NCBI GenBank assembly: GCA_033439765.1
Contig: JAULSN010000007.1
Location: 930,001 to 994,000 of the forward strand
Direction of reading: 5' to 3'
From: Lasiosphaeria ovina
Taxonomy: Eukaryota; Ascomycota; Sordariomycetes; Sordariales; Lasiosphaeriaceae
DNA length: 64,000 nt
Shown here: in pieces, positions 10,494 through 21,357 of the stretch
Layout: every line of letters begins with the position of its first letter
How positions within the stretch are numbered: position 1 is the first letter of the stretch
Notes under the pieces: model-generated
The model's input: the letters and a program-made list of their open reading frames with translations, nothing else
The model's database searches: none
What the model was told of the DNA's origin: nothing
Program-made: the position numbers and the translations under genes

Positions 10494-12335
10494 GGACTAG
10501 TTGCGGACAAGGGATGCAGCCTGCAGCATCCCGGGGACATTGGCGCCTTCCCGTGGTTGTTTATTTGGTTGGCTTATTCGTCTTGATGGCAGTGCCTTGC
10601 CGCGAGCTCTACTCACGGTGCATCATGTGCTGTTTTCTTGCTCAACATAATTAGGTTGTGTGTCATGTCCGGCTTCCATGCCAGCAGTTTCGCGCTTTTT
10701 GTATTTCCTGGTGACAGCAACTGTGGTAGAACTAGTTGTGGCTTTCTGTACTCTTCCGCTGCTCTAATCTGAGGGGGAGAAATATATGCTTTTAGTTCAA
10801 GGCATTCAAGAATAGTCAAGATTGTTTGAATAGTAAATGATAGTTCTCAATGATTAGGTGTATTCCTACAAAGTGGAGTTTCAAGTTGCTATGAGATGTC
10901 GTACTGTCAGCTGATTGACATTCGACTCTGGCAATGAGAAATCAGTCTCAATCTTCAGACATAATTAAAAGTACTATTCGATATATCCCGTGTTTTAGCC
11001 CACTGAATCTCCAATTCAACCACACAAACACCAACCTCTCGAACCCGACAAGGCATCCCATTGTAGTGTTTTGGGTCAGGTAACCAAGCTCTTTGGTGCA
11101 GTTGAATAACCCCTTGGGCTGCTTACCTGCAGAACAACAGATGCAATGCGGTTGCGTCTTTATCAAGCAATCGCCAGAGCAATAGTTGCCATGAATTGAA
11201 TGTACTGTAAACTTACAGTACATATTTCGTCGTTTTGGTTTGATGTGTGTCAGTGAGTGCAAATTTTTTCCGTTGGTGGCTTGAACGGGTGGGCACAGAA
11301 GGCAGATTGCTGCGCAGTTTGGCAAACGCCAATGGAAATGATAATCCAGCCCAGGTTAAGCAGGCACGCAGTCGCGCTTGCCGGGCGAGTGCCGGTGGGT
11401 ATCCGTCCTCATCTCCAACTGAAAAAGGACTCTTAAGACTTAAGAGTGTTGTTAAACTCCCACTTTTTCTTCGGCGCAATGACATCATTGCAAGCGACCA
11501 GCTCCTTGAACGCGAGAAGATTTCGGGGCTACCCTTGCGAGCTTGCGGCTCATTCCTGTTAGACGACTGTTTCTATCTTGTCCTGGTGAGTACCATCAAA
11601 TCACTAATATGCATTACATGTTCCCGGCAAGAAGGCCTCGCGTCTTCGCCGTGTCCGTCTCCCAAATTCTGTCCAGCGCTCAACTGAAAATTATCCCAAC
11701 TCCAGTATCCTCCCGTCACGAGCGACTCCGCGACTGCACAGGATAGATGTTAGCACCTTCCCAGTGAGAATCTGCAGGCTATTTGGATGAACATGGCTGC
11801 TAGCCGTCCCTCGGTTGACGCCGAAGTAAGTGCTCACTTCCATTTTTTCTCATGGCTGCACAATCAACTCGACTTCACCATGCCCTGCCTCGGTCCATGT
11901 GATCCTAAGCTCCTTCCTTCATTTCATCCAAACTTGAGCACACACTTTCATTGTTATTCCTTGGCCTTCCACAGAAGACCTTGGTGCCGGGGCAACCTCA
12001 GTCGCCTCAGCGCTCTTGTTCGGACGACGGGCACCTCTCCCCTGAGGCGTTCCTTCCTTGTATGCCGTCCTGTTTGATAGACTCCACCAATTCGCTCCTA
12101 CCATTGGTGGAGTCACCTCGCGTCAACTACCGCGAACCGCGTCTTCCTCCCGTCTCCACCCAGCCTTGTATTTGACTGCTGGCCGCACTGTATTCTTGCG
12201 CGTCTTCATCTTCCTCAAGTACACCACTCTCCTAAGCTGCAGTGCCCTGCCATTTTTGCACCCTCGCATTCTTCAATTTTGTCCTACCAAACTACTGCCC
12301 CGATCTCTTCCACCCACTGCCGTGGGGCTTGCTTT
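10206..12335. other. Intergenic region and probable leader of the helicase gene
   Basis: Mostly AT-rich to about 11.2 kb, then mixed. It holds two TGACTCA heptamers (10376, 10487), a 19-bp palindrome (11429-11447) and, at 11793, an ATGGCT in good context followed by a GTAAGT donor at 11826 that may be the true first exon of the helicase. No separate gene is supported. Confidence 0.45.
11429..11447. repeat. Near-perfect palindrome, 9-bp arms
   Basis: ACTCTTAAG at 11429-11437 and CTTAAGAGT at 11439-11447 are separated by one base. It lies upstream of the helicase gene and could be a dimeric protein-binding site; this is inference. Confidence 0.6.
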
Positions 12336-15300
12336 ATGTTCCAGCTCGGGAAGATTGACACAATGCAGCGCGCTCTCGACATTGTCAACGAGCATGTCTT
12401 TTTCAGCCCTAAGGCAACCCAGGGCTGGAAGTCGAATCCGGAACTTCCACAGGCTCGCGAGATTCTAGCGACTGAGGATGACACGAAGGATCCGCCAGAG
12501 AATCCCGTCGACACTCCCTGGGCCTCAAAGGAGGCCTATCTTGAGGCGCAATACGAGATCCTGCGTCGCGAAGGAGTTGAGGGCCTACGATTCTCCGTTG
12601 GGCAATTCAAGGATGCCATCAAGAACAAGACGGTGCCGATGGATGATGATTTCTCATGCATTTACACCGAGGCATGTTCCATCTATTCCTGATCCTTAAC
12701 ACACCCACGCTGATCATCGCATTTCTCTTAGGTTCGAGTCAAGGCATATCTGATGTCACGCCTTGGGCCTATCGCACGCGTGGAGTTCTCGACAAAGCGG
12801 TCGATATACAAGATCAAGTGGCAGCAGTCGAAGAGACTCACGCCGGGGACCATCGTCGCGATTTCTACGAAGGATAACAACTTCAAGACAATCTGCAAGA
12901 TTGCCACAATTGCCCAACGGCCATACCGAGATGGCCTTGACCAGGACCCGCCACTTGTTGATCTGATGTGGGCAAATACGGAAGATGCCGTTTTGGATCC
13001 GAACCTGGAACTGGTCATGGTTGAGTCTCGAAACGGGTATTTCGAGTCAGCACGCCACGCACTCGTCGGCTTGCAGCACGCCGCTCAGACATAGTAAGTT
13101 GGCCACCCCTTTGCAACGTTATATGATACAGAACTAACAAACGTATCAGTTCGCCTTTGGACAAGTATCTTATTGGCGACCATGTCCACGATAGACCACC
13201 CGCGTTCATTGAGGAGCATCCTCGGATGGACTTCTCTTCACTCATCCACTGCGCCACCGAGAACGGCGACACTTTGAGAGAATCCATGAACACCTTTGAT
13301 GTTCTAGAGGGTGGCCTTCCTGGCCTTCAAGGAGCTTCGACACTGGACGATTCGCAACTCAAAGGCGTACACAAAATAGTCTCCAACGAGCTCGCAATTG
13401 TTCAGGGCCCCCCTGGCACTGGAAAGACGTTTACATCCGTAGAGGCGATCAAAGTGATCCTTTCCACCCGCCGCAAGCAAGGAGGTCCGCCGATTATTGT
13501 TGCCGCCCAGACGAACCACGCTCTGGACCAGATTCTTATACACTGTTTGAACAATGGCGCCAATATTCTTCGAGTTGGCGGAAGGACCGAGAGCCCCATG
13601 ATTCGACCCCACACAGTGTATGAGACTCGCATGCGCTGCCAAGAAGTTCATGACAGGCGACATCGAAGCCTTAATACTTTTCATCGCGCCAACGTTGACG
13701 CCATTCAAGACTTGGTTAGCAGTGTCTTTGGCGACAAACTCATTAGTCCTTCTGCACTTTTGGATGCGGGGATCATCACGCAGGATCAGTTCTCATCGTT
13801 GTATGACGAAAGCATGGAGACTGATGTTGAGAAGGGGCCGTTTGCGCTCTGGCTTGGTGACAGCCTCATTCCAGCTCGGATCTTGCGAGACCAACATCCA
13901 ACCCAGAAAGACCTGGATGAGGCCGAGGCGAAGCGTGAAGTTGAGTTCGACGGCGACCTGGACAATATCGCCGACGACGAGGAAGACTTGGACCGTATCA
14001 GGGGCCAGCTAATTGAGTTGGCTCATGTGTGGTCCGGCAAAGAACCCTCGCATGTCTTGCGTTGGCAGCGTGCTGCCGCGCGTGCACTGGTAGATAACAG
14101 CGATTTTTTTTGCATCAGCCCAGACATGCGCGGTGCGGTATACCAGCTCTTGCAGGCTAAATTGCTGGAAGCTACCACGCCAAAATTCACCTCCCTCCTC
14201 GCTCAGAATGTTTACCTATGTAAACAACTCAAGGCAAGCAAATGGGCTCGAGACACCAATTTAATTGACTCCGAGGGCATCGAAGTTGTTGGGTGTACCA
14301 CGACGGGCCTCACCAAGTTTCGCGGCTTTTTAGCCGCATTGATGCCTCGTTCTCTCCTCATCGAAGAGGCTGCTGAGACACGAGAGGCCAACATTACGTC
14401 GGCTCTCTTCCCGAGCCTCCAGCAGCTGATTCTTGTCGGGGACCATCAGCAGCTGGCGCCTAGCTGCGATATCCGATGGCTAGGAGAAGAGCCTTACAAC
14501 CTCAATGTCTCTCTCTTCCAGCGCATGGTCAATCTCAAAATGCCTTTCGTGATGCTAAAGCATCAACGCCGGATGAAGCCCGAGATAAGCTACATTTTGA
14601 AGCCGTTCTACCCTGAGCTGCAGGACCACCCCATTGTACAGGACGCCGCCAATCGACCAGACGTGCCCGGAATGGGTGGTCGGAACTGCTTCTTTTTTGA
14701 TCATGAATGGCCAGAGGAGATGAACGTTGACATGAGCAAATTGAACGATCAAGAAGCACATATGATTGTCAACTTCTTCAACTATCTCGTCGCCAATGGC
14801 ACTGATGCCTCGAAAATCACTATCCTTACCTTCTACAACGGACAGCGGAAGCACTTATTGTCCTTGTTGAGAAAGCACGACTCGCTCATTGGCCTCCACT
14901 TCAATGTTTGCACGGTTGACTCTTACCAAGGAGAGGAGAACGATATAGTGCTTCTCTCGCTCGTTAGAAGTCCACTGCCAGGTCGTCTATTTGCGGTTGG
15001 CTTCTTGGAAGACCAACGACGTGCGGTAGTCGCAATCAGCCGTGCCCGTCTTGGGTTCTACATGTTTGGAAATGTCGACAATGTCCTCAGGGCCAACCAA
15101 TCGTCCTTCGTTCTATGGGCGAAAATCTGGAATGGGTTTTCCGAGCAGCAGAGGGTCCAACGTAAGAAGGGTCTACCTCTTGTGTGCCAGCCGCACAGCA
15201 ACGAGATATGGATCCAAACAGTGGACGATTGGGGCGACAATGCAGGCGGCTGCAATCTGCAATGCGAAGAGATTCGACCCTGTGGACACCCGTGCACTCT

Positions 15301-16426
15301 GAAGTGTCATCAGACCGAGCACGCTCGCCTTCCTTGCAGTCATGCTTGCAAGAATAATCTCAGTTGCGGGCATGGTTGCCAGAAATTCTGCAGCCAGAAG
15401 TGTTTTTGCGACTGCGAAAAATTTCGCGCCACCAGTATCCGGCAAGAGGCCGAAGAAGCACGGCTAGCCAAAGCTACTGTGGCCTTTGAAGAACTTTCAC
15501 TCGAGCAGGAACTCCTTCAGTCTGTGGGAGGGAAAAGCTCCATGATCCAGGCTGCGATCAGGACCACCTCGATCCCATTGGACAACGATGCAAGCCGACT
15601 CCCTCAGCAGCCTCAACAGGCTCAACAACAGGGACGTACCAGCAACGGCAACACCAACCGTGGGCATGATAACAAATCACGCCATCGAGGCAATGATCGT
15701 GGAACTAGCTTGGCGCTTGGCCATCCGCGTGGTCGATCGGATGGGCAACAGGATAAGGTGAGGGTCTTTTCTCGCAAACCCAACTTCCAACCAACTGCAA
15801 AAGCTGGCCAGAACTCTATCGGTACTCGCTGTTCTTCGGGACCATCTACCCATCAGATCTCCCGGCAATGGAAGGATATTGCTAATAATCCCGATCTGCT
15901 CGACAAAGGCCTGAACATTCAGGATTTGGGTGATGCTGCCCAAGCAGGCTCGGCTCCAACAACAGCAATTCGGGACATTTATCAGCCTGTCTCCTTGGTT
16001 GATGGGCTTCGACAGGCTCACCACCACCAGGGTCGCCGCGAGGAACTTTTGGAGTTTCACACGTCTGACACGACGCCATCTCAAATTTCACCAGTGTTGT
16101 CTGATGAAGAGAACCTAATTTCCTTTTTGGTTGAAGAGAGTCCTGGTAACTTCGCGGTGGGAAGCCCGGATTCATCCGCTTTCCAAAGCGATATTTATTA
16201 CAAGGTCGATACTGCTACTACCCCATCTGTTGGATACACTGAGGATCAAACCAAAGCCGCTTGCCAGGCATCGGATATCTGCGACAGCTTCACTAACAAT
16301 GATCTCGGTATTCAGTGCCAGGGGTTTGATGAGGGCGCAGCAATTGTTGAGAATTTTGCCACAAACGTCAAGAATGTCGTGGACTCGCGGGAAGATGGCA
16401 AAGAGGACTGGCTCATAGAGTTCTGA
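12336..16426 (+). CDS. SF1 RNA helicase with NFX1-type zinc fingers (ZNFX1/Hrr1-like)
   Basis: Spliced as 12336..12671, 12732..13093, 13150..16426, at least 1324 residues. The first intron is GC-AG (donor GCATGT), joining CIYTE to VRVKAYLMSRL; the second is GT-AG and joins HAAQT to YSPLDKY. Motif I GPPGTGKT is at about 319-326, the DEAA-type motif II reads LLIEEAAE near 636, and UPF1/ZNFX1-type motifs IV-VI follow (DSYQGEENDI, AISRAR). A cysteine/histidine-rich NFX1-type block lies at about 933-985 (EIRPCGHPCTLKC). The C-terminal 300 residues are low complexity. The relative Hrr1 of S. pombe works with the RNA-dependent RNA polymerase complex; that role here is inference. The start is uncertain: ATG 11793 with an intron 11826..12344 is also frame-compatible. 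Confidence 0.9.
12672..12731 (+). other. GC-AG intron of the helicase gene
   Basis: The coding frame ends at GAG (12669-12671) and resumes at GTT CGA (12732). The 60-base gap starts GCATGT and ends CTTAG, so the donor is GC rather than GT. No GT donor nearby keeps the frame. Confidence 0.75.
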
Positions 16427-16676
16427 GGGAATGGACGGAGGAAAGCGGAATCGGTGTGTTTGGAGTCTGGCGAGAAAGGGAGATGTTCAGGTATTTCGCA
16501 GGATGACGGATTTGACTTGAGGAAGAATGAGCGAAGACACGGGTGGCGAGTTGCTAGCGAGTATAGAGCTATTTTGGGGAACTTACAGAATCACTCTGCG
16601 GGCTTGCCATCTTGGTCAGGCAGCGGTTTATTACGAGTAACCAAGTAGCCCGTTTATTACTTGACGATTAGCAATA

Positions 16677-16731
16677 CACTGAATTCATGATGAAAGAATG
16701 CCAAGCCGTGTCGCGATGCTGAGGTTCAGTG
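16677..16731 (+). ncRNA. Possible small box C/D-like element
   Basis: A 7-bp terminal stem CACTGAA (16677-16683) / TTCAGTG (16725-16731) encloses a perfect box C, ATGATGA (16687-16693), and a box D, CTGA (16719-16722). This is the end layout of a C/D snoRNA. Only 25 bases separate the boxes, much shorter than a normal guide, so a chance match is quite possible. Confidence 0.2.
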
Positions 16732-16801
16732 GGGAACTACAAATACTAGTAATATAGGTAGGTACTCACTTCACAGTCTTTTGGAACCAACACAGAGAAA
16801 G

Positions 16802-16822
16802 CAAGACAAGACAAGACAAGAC
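16802..16822 (+). repeat. (CAAGA)4 microsatellite
   Basis: Four tandem CAAGA units in the helicase-SPT8 intergenic region. Confidence 0.85.
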
Positions 16823-17045
16823 AGTGTGGAAGATTTCCAAGCAAAACGCCTTGATTTCCCCGCCGGGTATTTACCTAACTAACGTATACAAGCTAAACAA
16901 TGGAGAGACTGCCAAAGGTTAATAAACAAGAAACAAAAATGTTAACGTAGGTAATTTGAGGGGAAAAGGTTCAACGTCAATTCCCCCCTTGAAACGATCC
17001 GCTACAAGCCAGGCCGACCGGCTCATTCGCTTTTCGATGTTGATG

Positions 17046-17094
17046 TTTTTTTTTTAAAAAAAAAAATAAAAAATAAAAATAAAAATAAAAAAAA
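17046..17094. repeat. A/T low-complexity tract
   Basis: Ten T, then about eleven A, then TAAAAA-like repeats to 17094. The T/A junction is self-complementary. It may mark 3' ends of the convergent genes. Confidence 0.8.
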
Positions 17095-17471
17095 GTATCC
17101 GCTTTGACGACAGGACGGCAGCAAAAGCTGGAATAATTCCTCGGTTGGCGGACCACCGCCAAAATAAGGGGAGCGTGGAGCATGGAGCATGCACTTGGAG
17201 GAAACAAAGGGGAATATGGAGCTTCGTCTCTCGTGATTCAATATCTATTGCAGTATGTGTGTCGGTCGCAATTATACCAGGTATGGCCATGTTATCGTTC
17301 GCGGCAAAGGGGGAGGGGTTGCCACTGGAATTAATTACGAGCCAGGATTAAAGGTTGGTGAACATGGCTGTAATAAGGTTCATCACGGCATCGGAGCCTA
17401 TCGGTGGAGACATGGAGGATGGAGAGCGCGATGATGGGAAGCCGAATCCGGGGGGCTCAGCAAGGCTCTCT

Positions 17472-19694
17472 CTACTGGGCTGCGGCGACGGCAATCTCGT
17501 AGCCGATGAGGCACTCGGTGGAGGTGCCCTCCCAGCCCCTTGTGCCGGCGGCTGAGATCATGATGCGCGAGGAAGGGTCGATATAGAGTGTAGAGATGAC
17601 GCCGGCTCGAGGGGGGCCAGGAATGATGATGAACGGGACCTTGGAGTGCTTGAAGGCGGCGTTCTCGCGCAGGTCGTAGAGCCGCAAAATGTCGTGCGAC
17701 CCGCACACGAGGTGGCGGCCGTTGACCATGGCTCTCACGGTGCTCACGGGGCCGCTGCCGTTGGGGAACTTAAGCACTCTTTCCGGCCGCCAGCCGCTGC
17801 GAGCATTGTGGATGTTGAATTCTTCAACGGTGCCATTGCGGCGTCCGGCGTAGATCCAGTTGCCGTCTGGGCTCCAGCACGCGCCCATGCACCAGGGAGG
17901 CACGCCAGGTCGGTTGCCGATGCGCGCCACAGGGTCTGGAGTCCTTCTGTCCCAGATCCGAATCGTCCCATCTATTGCGGTAGAGAGAAAGGTGGTGGAA
18001 GAGGACTGCGTGGGGTCGTGGTGGGAGGGAGGCTGCGCAGAGCCGTACACCATAGAAGGTTGAGCAACAGCCGGTTGATAGACGTTTTGGGACGGGGCAT
18101 CGGCAGATTGCTGCTCCTGGGTCTGAGCTTGTTCAGTCAAAAAGGAAGGATTTTGCGTTTCCGAGGACTGCTGGCCAAACCCCATAGCCGTGTCCTTAAT
18201 TATATCACCGTTGACAGTTCCCTCGGACAGTGTTCCGTTAGATATACCGTTAGATAAATCCCCAGGGGCACCGCCACCGGCTTCTGTGAAAGACTGCGCC
18301 ATCCCCGAATCTCCAGGCCCGTTCGACATGTCGGTGTCCCCCATGGGGAATTCCCCAGGATTGTCTAGCCCGTGGTGAGTCGACTCCTCGTGAAGACTTC
18401 CCATATCCATACCTCCCGAGAAGTCAACGTCGTCGTCGTTCCCAAAGGCACCGCCTCCACCTCCGCCTCTATTCCCGCCTCCCCCTATTGTATCGTTATC
18501 TCCAAACAGGGATCCGCCCGGACTACCAAACAACGACTCGTGCTCGGGAGAGGCCCCGTCCCCCACAGCAGTCGCTCCGTCATTGGCGGCATCACTTCCG
18601 ACCACTGTTGTGCTGGTCCCCTCTGTGAGCCCGTCGGTAAAAAAGCCGTTCGGCCGTGTTCTGGCATTGCCGCTCTCGAACGTGTCGCTCTTGATCTCGG
18701 GGTCGCCTGCCTCGGCAGGTATCGGTGCTCCGTTGGCCGGCCGCAGTTCGATGGCCGATATTTGGCCCGCTATGCCTTCGAATCGGCGTATGATTTGCCC
18801 ATTGTTCAAGTCCCAGTCCAGAATGGACTTGTCCCAGCTCCCGCTGAGCACGCTCTTCTCGTCTGGAGCTAGCTGCAGAACGCTCACGGCATTAGTGTGT
18901 CCGCCGTCGCGCAGACAGTGTATCCTCTTGCCCTCGTCGTGCCGCACGCTCTGCAAGTTGATGCCTCCGCTCTCAAGCCCGCTCAGCAGCCACAGCGCGC
19001 TGCTGTGTACGGCCAGACTGTAGACAGGCGACGTAACGCGCTCCTCGGCTCGGGCGTTGGGGGTGGGTGGCTCCTCGTTTTCCCAGTAGGACATCAGAAT
19101 GGCGGCTTTGACGACGCTGTCCACAAACGGATGCTTTTGGGCCACCGTCAACTGCTGCTTTCCGTTGATGGTGCCCATGCCGTCATATTTCCGGATATAG
19201 CCGTCGGATCCTCCCGTCATCCAGTAGCGCAGGTCGGGCGTGATGGCGATAGCATTGATGCTGGTGGCCTGGGGCGCGGCCATTGTGGGGACGATGTCGT
19301 AGAGCGGGGCCGTGATGTACTCGTGCCGTAGCCTTGGCCGCCATTGCGATGCCGTCAGCGGGCTTGCGGGCGTTGACGTCGCGCCCGCAGCCGGTTGGTC
19401 GGCGGTATTGGCGTCTTGTTCGCCATCCGGACGGCTGCCAGCCGTCTGTGCTTGAGACTCGCTGCCTTCGGTTGGCTCCGGCTCTGGTTCGGGCTCTGGC
19501 TGTTCGGGCCCCGGTTCAGGCTCGTGCTCGTGCTCGTGCTCGGGCTCGGGCTCGGGTTCTGGTTCATCTTGCTCGTCTTGCTCGTCATCCTCTTCTTCGT
19601 TCTCCTCCTCTCCGTCATGATCGGGTTCCAGGTCGTCCGCCTCGTCCATAAGCTCGTCCTGTTCATTGTCGGAGCTGCCGTACTCGTCGTCCAT
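17472..19694 (-). CDS. spt8: Spt8-like WD40 subunit of the SAGA coactivator
   Basis: One exon, 740 residues. The ATG at 19694 is used; the frame extends four codons further but only from a TTG. Residues 1-85 are strongly acidic with Glu-Pro and Glu-His runs (EPEPEPEHEHEH), typical of Spt8. WD40 repeats follow, including YWMTGGSDGYIRKYD, VLSGSWDKSILDWD and FLSTAIDGTIRIWD. A long Gly/Ser/Gln-rich insert splits the propeller, with a GGGG-rich stretch. Spt8 helps SAGA contact TBP at promoters and acts in the nucleus. The acidic N-terminus plus the split propeller make other WD40 families unlikely. The next gene upstream on the same strand starts more than 1.6 kb away. Confidence 0.9.
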   Translation of the reverse strand: MDDEYGSSDNEQDELMDEADDLEPDHDGEEENEEEDDEQDEQDEPEPEPEPEHEHEHEPEPGPEQPEPEPEPEPTEGSESQAQTAGSRPDGEQDANTADQPAAGATSTPASPLTASQWRPRLRHEYITAPLYDIVPTMAAPQATSINAIAITPDLRYWMTGGSDGYIRKYDGMGTINGKQQLTVAQKHPFVDSVVKAAILMSYWENEEPPTPNARAEERVTSPVYSLAVHSSALWLLSGLESGGINLQSVRHDEGKRIHCLRDGGHTNAVSVLQLAPDEKSVLSGSWDKSILDWDLNNGQIIRRFEGIAGQISAIELRPANGAPIPAEAGDPEIKSDTFESGNARTRPNGFFTDGLTEGTSTTVVGSDAANDGATAVGDGASPEHESLFGSPGGSLFGDNDTIGGGGNRGGGGGGAFGNDDDVDFSGGMDMGSLHEESTHHGLDNPGEFPMGDTDMSNGPGDSGMAQSFTEAGGGAPGDLSNGISNGTLSEGTVNGDIIKDTAMGFGQQSSETQNPSFLTEQAQTQEQQSADAPSQNVYQPAVAQPSMVYGSAQPPSHHDPTQSSSTTFLSTAIDGTIRIWDRRTPDPVARIGNRPGVPPWCMGACWSPDGNWIYAGRRNGTVEEFNIHNARSGWRPERVLKFPNGSGPVSTVRAMVNGRHLVCGSHDILRLYDLRENAAFKHSKVPFIIIPGPPRAGVISTLYIDPSSRIMISAAGTRGWEGTSTECLIGYEIAVAAAQ

Positions 19695-20260
19695 GTTGCG
19701 AGTCAATTGGGATCGTCAGATTCGGTCAAAATGCTGATAGCTGTGGGCGACGTTTGCGCAGTAATTGAATAGATTGCGAAGGTATAGCAAATGCAGGTTA
19801 CCAATGCGGATTACGAACACGCTTCTGGATAATACACGTTCCGCGTTGTGGAAATCTTGCCGGCAACTCAACGCGAGGCTACCATCACTAACGTTACTCC
19901 AACCCCCCCAAGCTGCCAGAACTCGACCCCTGCAGTTCTTCTAGTGGGGCCTTCCACAACCCCACATCGAGTCGACATGGTGGTGTAATACAGGTATTTG
20001 TGTCTACCGATGTATTTTGACGACAAATTCGTTGACTTCGAGGTCTGCTGCTGGAAACTCACACGCTAATAAGCTACTATGAGATTGGATTGTGCCTCTG
20101 GCTCTCGGCGAGCAAAACGCAATATTTTTTTCCATTTGGAACCACTTGCCTGCCAATCTACGAACTAGACGCTGCCTTTCCCCACCCGTAAGATGAACAT
20201 CGCTACGGGAAACCGGTACTGGTATCAACGACGAACGCAACTTATGCTTGGGAGTCGCCT
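19695..20260. other. Intergenic region, SPT8 promoter side
   Basis: About 570 bases between SPT8 and the downstream end of the next minus-strand gene. Presumed SPT8 promoter and 5' UTR. No motif was recognised with confidence. Confidence 0.45.
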
Positions 20261-21357
20261 CTAGATTCCCGAATTGCTCGCCAAGGTGTTGCCAAGCTCG
20301 ATCAGCGTTGCCCCAAGGGTAGTCATCATCTTTCTTGTTTCCATAGCTCTTTGGTGCTCCTTCTCCTGGGGCTTTCCGACTGCCTCTTTCAAGAAATCAA
20401 TGCCCTCCCTTATCATCTGGATATCCGTTTTCGACACTCCGGCCCGGTCACGGATTGTCAAAGCCTCATCTCTTAGTGAGGCTACATCCCCCTTTAGGAA
20501 CTTTTGTTGGTCTATCAAGTTTCTCACCACGGAACTGAGCGCGCTGAGCTCCTTCCTGATCTCAACTAACCCTGCGTCATGGGCTGCTGCTGACAGGTGT
20601 GGGAGTATGAGCGGGCTGACCGAGCGCTTGGGCTCATATCCTTGTTCCCTAGTAAGTAGTGCGGGTATGCTTGGTGATTTACTAGCCTTAGAGGGCCGCT
20701 CACAGACCGCGACATTCTCAACTGATGGCAATGGTGCGGAGGAAGCCAGTTGGTAACCTAGGCCTGTGGTGCCGGCTTCCGGGAGAGCCTGAGTGTTGGC
20801 GAAGTCGTCTTGAAGATTTTTGAGTATTGGGTCGCTGCAGGGCTGCCTTGCTTTGTGAGACTCGGAGGGATGTAGAGGTGGCAACTGTGTAGTACCCTCG
20901 GAGGCACACCCGATGTGTTCCTGGGACTGGGAATATGGATCCGGAAGTCTAGAACCGACACTCAAGCTTCCGAACCCACCACTTGCTTGTTGAACTTTGC
21001 TTTCCCAGTCTCTGCCCGTTTTACGGCTAAGTGATCCGGTTAGCAATCAAGAGACTGGTTATCCAGCACGCGAGCCAAGCCAAGAAAAACCATCGCCCAA
21101 AAATGGAGATCTAGCCCATACCGTATCTCTTTAACCTCCTTCTCAGCCTGTGCGAGCATGGCCTCTCGGATGTGGTTGGGTGCCAATTTAAACTCCTCCT
21201 TTTGTGAGACTTTCCTCCAGGCACTCCTCGTAGCTTTCCGATCGGTCTCTTTAGCCTTACTCTTAATCCATTTCAACTTGTCCCTGCGGTGGGCAGGCGG
21301 AACGCTGTCGGGGTCTATGGAAAACTTCCTGAGAAATCCGTGCTTATCAGAGGACAT
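20261..21357 (-). CDS. Hypothetical protein with C-terminal coiled coil
   Basis: Spliced as complement(20261..21026, 21122..21357), 333 residues. The intron has a GTATGG donor, a TGCTAAC branch site and a TTAG acceptor; it joins KEVKEIR to RKTGRDWES in frame, and unspliced the first exon hits a stop about 26 codons later. The N-terminus is very basic and helical (HRRDKLKWIKSKAKETDRK). A Ser/Pro-rich middle follows, then a predicted helical region from about 225 to 320 with heptad-like Leu/Ile spacing (IRKELSALSSVVRNLID). No membrane segment or signal peptide was seen. The family was not recognised. It sits in an AT-richer stretch than its neighbours, so it may be lineage-restricted. Confidence 0.7.

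Larger units (their letters stand above)
16427..17471. other. Intergenic region between convergent helicase and SPT8 genes
   Basis: About 1 kb holding 3' UTRs, a CAAGA microsatellite, a long A/T tract and a short box C/D-like hairpin (listed separately). No gene supported. Confidence 0.5.

Noticed and set aside
17046..17094. T/A tract read as a rho-independent-type terminator
   Set aside because: Such terminators are bacterial; in this nuclear fungal context it is simple low-complexity sequence.
17646..18257. 203-codon plus-strand frame inside SPT8
   Set aside because: Fully inside the SPT8 coding exon on the other strand, with no start context or domain.
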